Source of the DNA: CAYUWG01 sp964448285
Lineage (GTDB): Bacteria > Bacteroidota > Ignavibacteria > SZUA-365
NCBI GenBank assembly: GCA_964448285.1
Contig: CAYUWG010000115.1
Location: 1 to 8,743 of the forward strand
Direction: 5' to 3'
Length of the DNA stretch: 8,743 bases
Numbering within the stretch: the first letter of the stretch is position 1; every line of letters starts with the position of its first letter. The notes below the pieces were generated by a model that was not told the origin of the DNA, ran no database searches, and worked only from the letters and a program-made list of their open reading frames with translations. A program made the position numbers and the translations under genes. Of the stretch, positions 6,639 through 8,743 are shown one piece after another.

Positions 6639-7654
6639 TGGATATTTCCTGGTTGAATAGTGTTCTTATCGCGTTGGCTGTCCTTGGGATCGCTTTCCTG
6701 TTTCCGCGTATCGGATTGTTGAGTCGTATCAGGAAATCCCGGCGAACGACGCGAAGGATTTTACGCGAAGACGTGCTGAAGCATCTTGCGGACTCGCAGC
6801 ACAAACGCCTCACCGCATCGATCAAAAGTATTGCCGGCGCCATTGGGCACTCGGTCAACAAGGTCGCCGGATTGGTCGGTTCATTACAACGCGACAACCT
6901 CGTAGAGAAACGCGGCGAACAAGTCACACTCACGGGCGAAGGCGAATCATACGCCATGCGCATCGTTCGCACGCACCGGCTCTGGGAGCGCTACCTCGCC
7001 GATGAAACCTCCGTGAAGGAAACGGAATGGCACGCCGAGGCGGAAAAGAAAGAACACTTCCTGACGGAGGAAGAAGCGAACGTGCTTGCCGCAAAGCTTG
7101 GCTTTCCTCACTTCGATCCGCATGGGGATCCAATACCGACAGGCTCGGGTCGCGTGCAGGACGTAGGGGGTATTCAACTGACCGACCTTCCTGCAGGAGC
7201 GTCAGCCCGTATCATCCACGTGGAAGATGAGCCGCCGTCGGTGTTCGCGCGGCTTGTCGAGTATGGAATCAAGGCGGGGCAGCGGGTGACGGTGAAGTCA
7301 AGCTCGCCGCATGAAGTCGTGCTTGTGATCGGCAAGCGGATGATCACTCTTTCACAGGTTGAAGCGTCGGCAATCGAAGTCGTTCGCGATGTCATACCCG
7401 AGGAACGTACGGTGACAACTCTTGCCGACATCCCCGTCGGTGCGGAATGCATCGTTACGGAGATCGACGATCAATGCCGGGGCCAGCAACGACGAAGGCT
7501 CATGGACTTAGGCGTGCTGCCCGGCACTCTGATCGCCGTTCAGATGAGCAGTCCTCTCAACGATCCCGTTGCATATCAGATTCGTGGAGCGACGATTGCG
7601 CTGCGTCGCCAACAGGCGAGACATATTCACGTCGTTCCAAAGGAGAATACATGA
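6638..7654 (+). CDS. Membrane-anchored DtxR-like regulator fused to FeoA
   Basis: 338-aa multidomain protein. Residues 5-23 form one hydrophobic helix followed by a strongly basic stretch (RIRKSRRTTRR, 30-40), so the rest should face the cytosol. Residues 42-105 resemble a DtxR winged helix, 107-168 the DtxR dimerisation/metal domain, about 178-252 an SH3-like domain, and about 258-335 a full FeoA domain (RRRLMDLGVLPGT, SSPLNDPVAYQIRGATIALR). Metal ligands match the soluble paralogue upstream: D45, H113, E117, H132, E136, E139, H140; the FDPHGDPIPTGSG linker is also shared. FeoA normally binds FeoB and supports Fe(II) transport. Here it would be held at the membrane with an iron-sensing module beside FeoB. 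Whether the winged helix still binds DNA is unclear. Neighbouring genes overlap it at both ends (1 nt and 4 nt). Domain calls are firm; the role is inferred. Confidence 0.9.
   Translation: MDISWLNSVLIALAVLGIAFLFPRIGLLSRIRKSRRTTRRILREDVLKHLADSQHKRLTASIKSIAGAIGHSVNKVAGLVGSLQRDNLVEKRGEQVTLTGEGESYAMRIVRTHRLWERYLADETSVKETEWHAEAEKKEHFLTEEEANVLAAKLGFPHFDPHGDPIPTGSGRVQDVGGIQLTDLPAGASARIIHVEDEPPSVFARLVEYGIKAGQRVTVKSSSPHEVVLVIGKRMITLSQVEASAIEVVRDVIPEERTVTTLADIPVGAECIVTEIDDQCRGQQRRRLMDLGVLPGTLIAVQMSSPLNDPVAYQIRGATIALRRQQARHIHVVPKENT
7639..7645 (+). promoter_or_regulatory. Strong ribosome binding site of the FeoB G-domain gene
   Basis: AAAGGAG lies 5 nt before the ATG at 7651. It is the best Shine-Dalgarno match in the window and decides the start; the frame stays open upstream to about 7447, but that part overlaps the FeoA-coding frame and has no domain content. 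Confidence 0.8.
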
Positions 7655-8484
7655 AGACATCGGAAAAACTCCCGGCAGCATGTGAAGATTGTCCTGTGAA
7701 ACCTGTCAACGGTCTTGTTCGCCTCGGCGTATCACGGGACTCTGCAGATTACCTCGTTGCTCTTGCAGGAAATCCGAATGTCGGAAAGAGTACGGTGTTC
7801 AACAGCCTTACCGGGTTGCGTCAACACACGGGAAACTGGCCGGGTAAAACCGTCGTGCGTGCAGAAGGCGCGTTCTCTTTCGGCGATGCAACCTTCAAAG
7901 TCGTCGATCTTCCCGGGACCTATTCACTACTCTCGACAAGCGTGGATGAAGAGATCGCAAGAGATTTCATTCTCTTCGGGCAACCGGACGTGACGGTCGT
8001 CGTTGCGGATGCGACACGACTCGAACGCAATCTCAATCTCGTCCTTCAAGTGCTGGAGATCACGGAAAGAGTGGTCCTGTGTGTCAACCTCATCGATGAA
8101 GCGCGACGCTTCGGTATCGGTATCGACTCGCGCACGCTTTCGCGGGAGTTGGGAATTCCCGTCGTAGTTACTGCTGCGCGAAACGGTGAAGGTATCGACG
8201 ATCTTCTCACTGCGATCTTCGAAGTCGCTACGGGAGCGTTCGTCTGCAAACCACATCGCCGGAGAAATGAAGCGGAAGAAATCCGCGAAGCCTTGGACGA
8301 ACTCGAGCAGGACCTCCGGAAGCACTTTCCGCAACTCCCGAACACACGCTGGGTTGCGATGCGGCTGCTCGAAGGAGACCAGCGCATCATCCAGGCACTA
8401 CAGGAAGGCGAGCTGACCTCGATGGATCGCCATCGGAAAAACCACGAGGAAACCGAAAGATTGGAAACACTCCATGCCGGTTGA
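7651..8484 (+). CDS. feoB: FeoB G-domain protein (split FeoB, soluble GTPase part)
   Basis: 277-aa GTPase equal to the cytosolic front part of FeoB, the Fe(II) transporter. G motifs are visible in order: G1 GNPNVGKST (40-48), G2 region HTGNWPGKTV (59-68), G3 DLPG (86-89), G4 NLID (146-149, in the FeoB-typical NLIDEA), and G5 TAAR (174-177). A helical GDI-like region follows (about 205-277). Before G1 there is a CEDC motif (C11, C14), a possible metal-binding pair. The frame ends at TGA 8482-8484, with no transmembrane segment. The rest of FeoB continues in the +1 frame from ATG 8474, overlapping by 11 nt. The start overlaps the DtxR-FeoA stop by 4 nt (ATGA). A natural gene split seems more likely than a damaged gene, but a sequencing frameshift cannot be excluded here. 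Confidence 0.93.
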   Translation: MKTSEKLPAACEDCPVKPVNGLVRLGVSRDSADYLVALAGNPNVGKSTVFNSLTGLRQHTGNWPGKTVVRAEGAFSFGDATFKVVDLPGTYSLLSTSVDEEIARDFILFGQPDVTVVVADATRLERNLNLVLQVLEITERVVLCVNLIDEARRFGIGIDSRTLSRELGIPVVVTAARNGEGIDDLLTAIFEVATGAFVCKPHRRRNEAEEIREALDELEQDLRKHFPQLPNTRWVAMRLLEGDQRIIQALQEGELTSMDRHRKNHEETERLETLHAG

Positions 8485-8743
8485 CGAAATCTTCAGAAAA
8501 GCGGATCGATTGCGTTGGAAGCTTGGCGAGCGAGTTCACGACGCCATAACGGAATCATTGTATCAGGATGCGGCGCGTATTGCGACAAAGGCTGTCCGGC
8601 AAAGCTCCGCGAAAAACCGGGCGACATTCGAACAAAGGCTCGACCGCCTGCTCACAAGCAAGCTCACGGGATTTCCGATCATGTTGCTGCTTCTCGCTCT
8701 CGTTTTCTGGATTACCATCGAAGGAGCCAACGTGCCATCTGCG
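8474..8743 (+). CDS. feoB: FeoB permease part (split FeoB, partial, N-terminal 90 aa)
   Basis: Open to the end of the window, with 90 codons visible. Residues 3-60 are a charged helical stretch resembling the end of the FeoB GDI domain (KADRLRWKLGE, SLYQDAARIATKAV). RLDRLLTSKLTGFPIM (55-70) follows, then a first transmembrane helix, about residues 66-82. The phrase DR(I/L)L..K..G.PI just before the first membrane helix is characteristic of FeoB. The ATG lies inside the final codons of the G-domain gene, in the +1 frame relative to it. Its own ribosome site is weak, so translation probably depends on termination of the upstream gene (re-initiation) or, less likely, on frameshifting. The Fe(II) channel with its two Gate domains would lie beyond the window. 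Confidence 0.85.
   Translation, partial: MPVDEIFRKADRLRWKLGERVHDAITESLYQDAARIATKAVRQSSAKNRATFEQRLDRLLTSKLTGFPIMLLLLALVFWITIEGANVPSA

Noticed and set aside
7447..7650. Upstream extension of the FeoB G-domain frame.
   Set aside because: The extension overlaps the FeoA-coding sequence, is rich in Arg/Ser without a domain, and a strong AAAGGAG marks ATG 7651 as the start.
8417..8484. Programmed frameshift signal joining the two FeoB parts.
   Set aside because: I see no clear slippery run with a following stable stem-loop; an internal ATG at 8474 explains the second product more simply, although a sequencing error remains possible.

Overview
The window comes from a Gram-negative, medium-GC bacterium. 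It carries outer-membrane-type proteins, lipoproteins and periplasmic c-type cytochromes. The best-placed promoter (TTG, 20 nt, then TAAATTTG) fits the Bacteroidota -33/-7 pattern (TTTG / TAnnTTTG) as well as sigma70. Together with a tandem M16 peptidase pair and a split FeoB, this suggests the Bacteroidota/Chlorobi/Ignavibacteria (FCB) assemblage. That placement is an inference; no marker gene settles it.

Left arm (1-3004, all on the minus strand). Reading leftward from the centre, it holds a small PAP2-type membrane phosphatase, a beta-phosphoglucomutase-like HAD hydrolase, an M16 zinc peptidase with an intact HxxEH site, and the first 97 residues of a second M16 protein. In that second protein the zinc motif has been replaced. 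The two M16 genes overlap as TAATG and look like an active/inactive heterodimer pair. This arm is general housekeeping.

Centre (3005-3135). This is a short divergent intergenic region. It contains a strong rightward promoter whose spacer and -10/-7 element are covered by a perfect 8-4-8 inverted repeat of DtxR type (TTAG/CTAA cores). The predicted transcription start falls almost on the start codon of the regulator gene.

Right arm (3136-8743, all plus strand, runs off the window). This is one very compact operon, with gaps or overlaps between +2 and -11 nt. The order is: a soluble DtxR-family regulator; a di-heme c-type lipoprotein (DHOR/DUF1111 family); a Rieske [2Fe-2S] protein with a Tat-like leader; an outer-membrane beta-barrel; a membrane-anchored fusion of a DtxR-like module with SH3 and FeoA domains; a stand-alone FeoB G-domain protein; and the start of a separate FeoB permease. 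The operon reads as a ferrous-iron uptake system covering every compartment. The barrel would handle passage of the outer membrane, the cytochrome and Rieske pair periplasmic redox chemistry, Feo the inner membrane, and the two DtxR-type proteins sensing and autoregulation.

The unusual points are the redox pair built into a Feo operon, the membrane-tethered DtxR-FeoA protein that keeps all visible metal ligands, and the FeoB split that frees the G domain from its permease. No RNA genes, insertion sequences, CRISPR arrays or long repeats were seen. No stretch over 300 bases lacks a gene.
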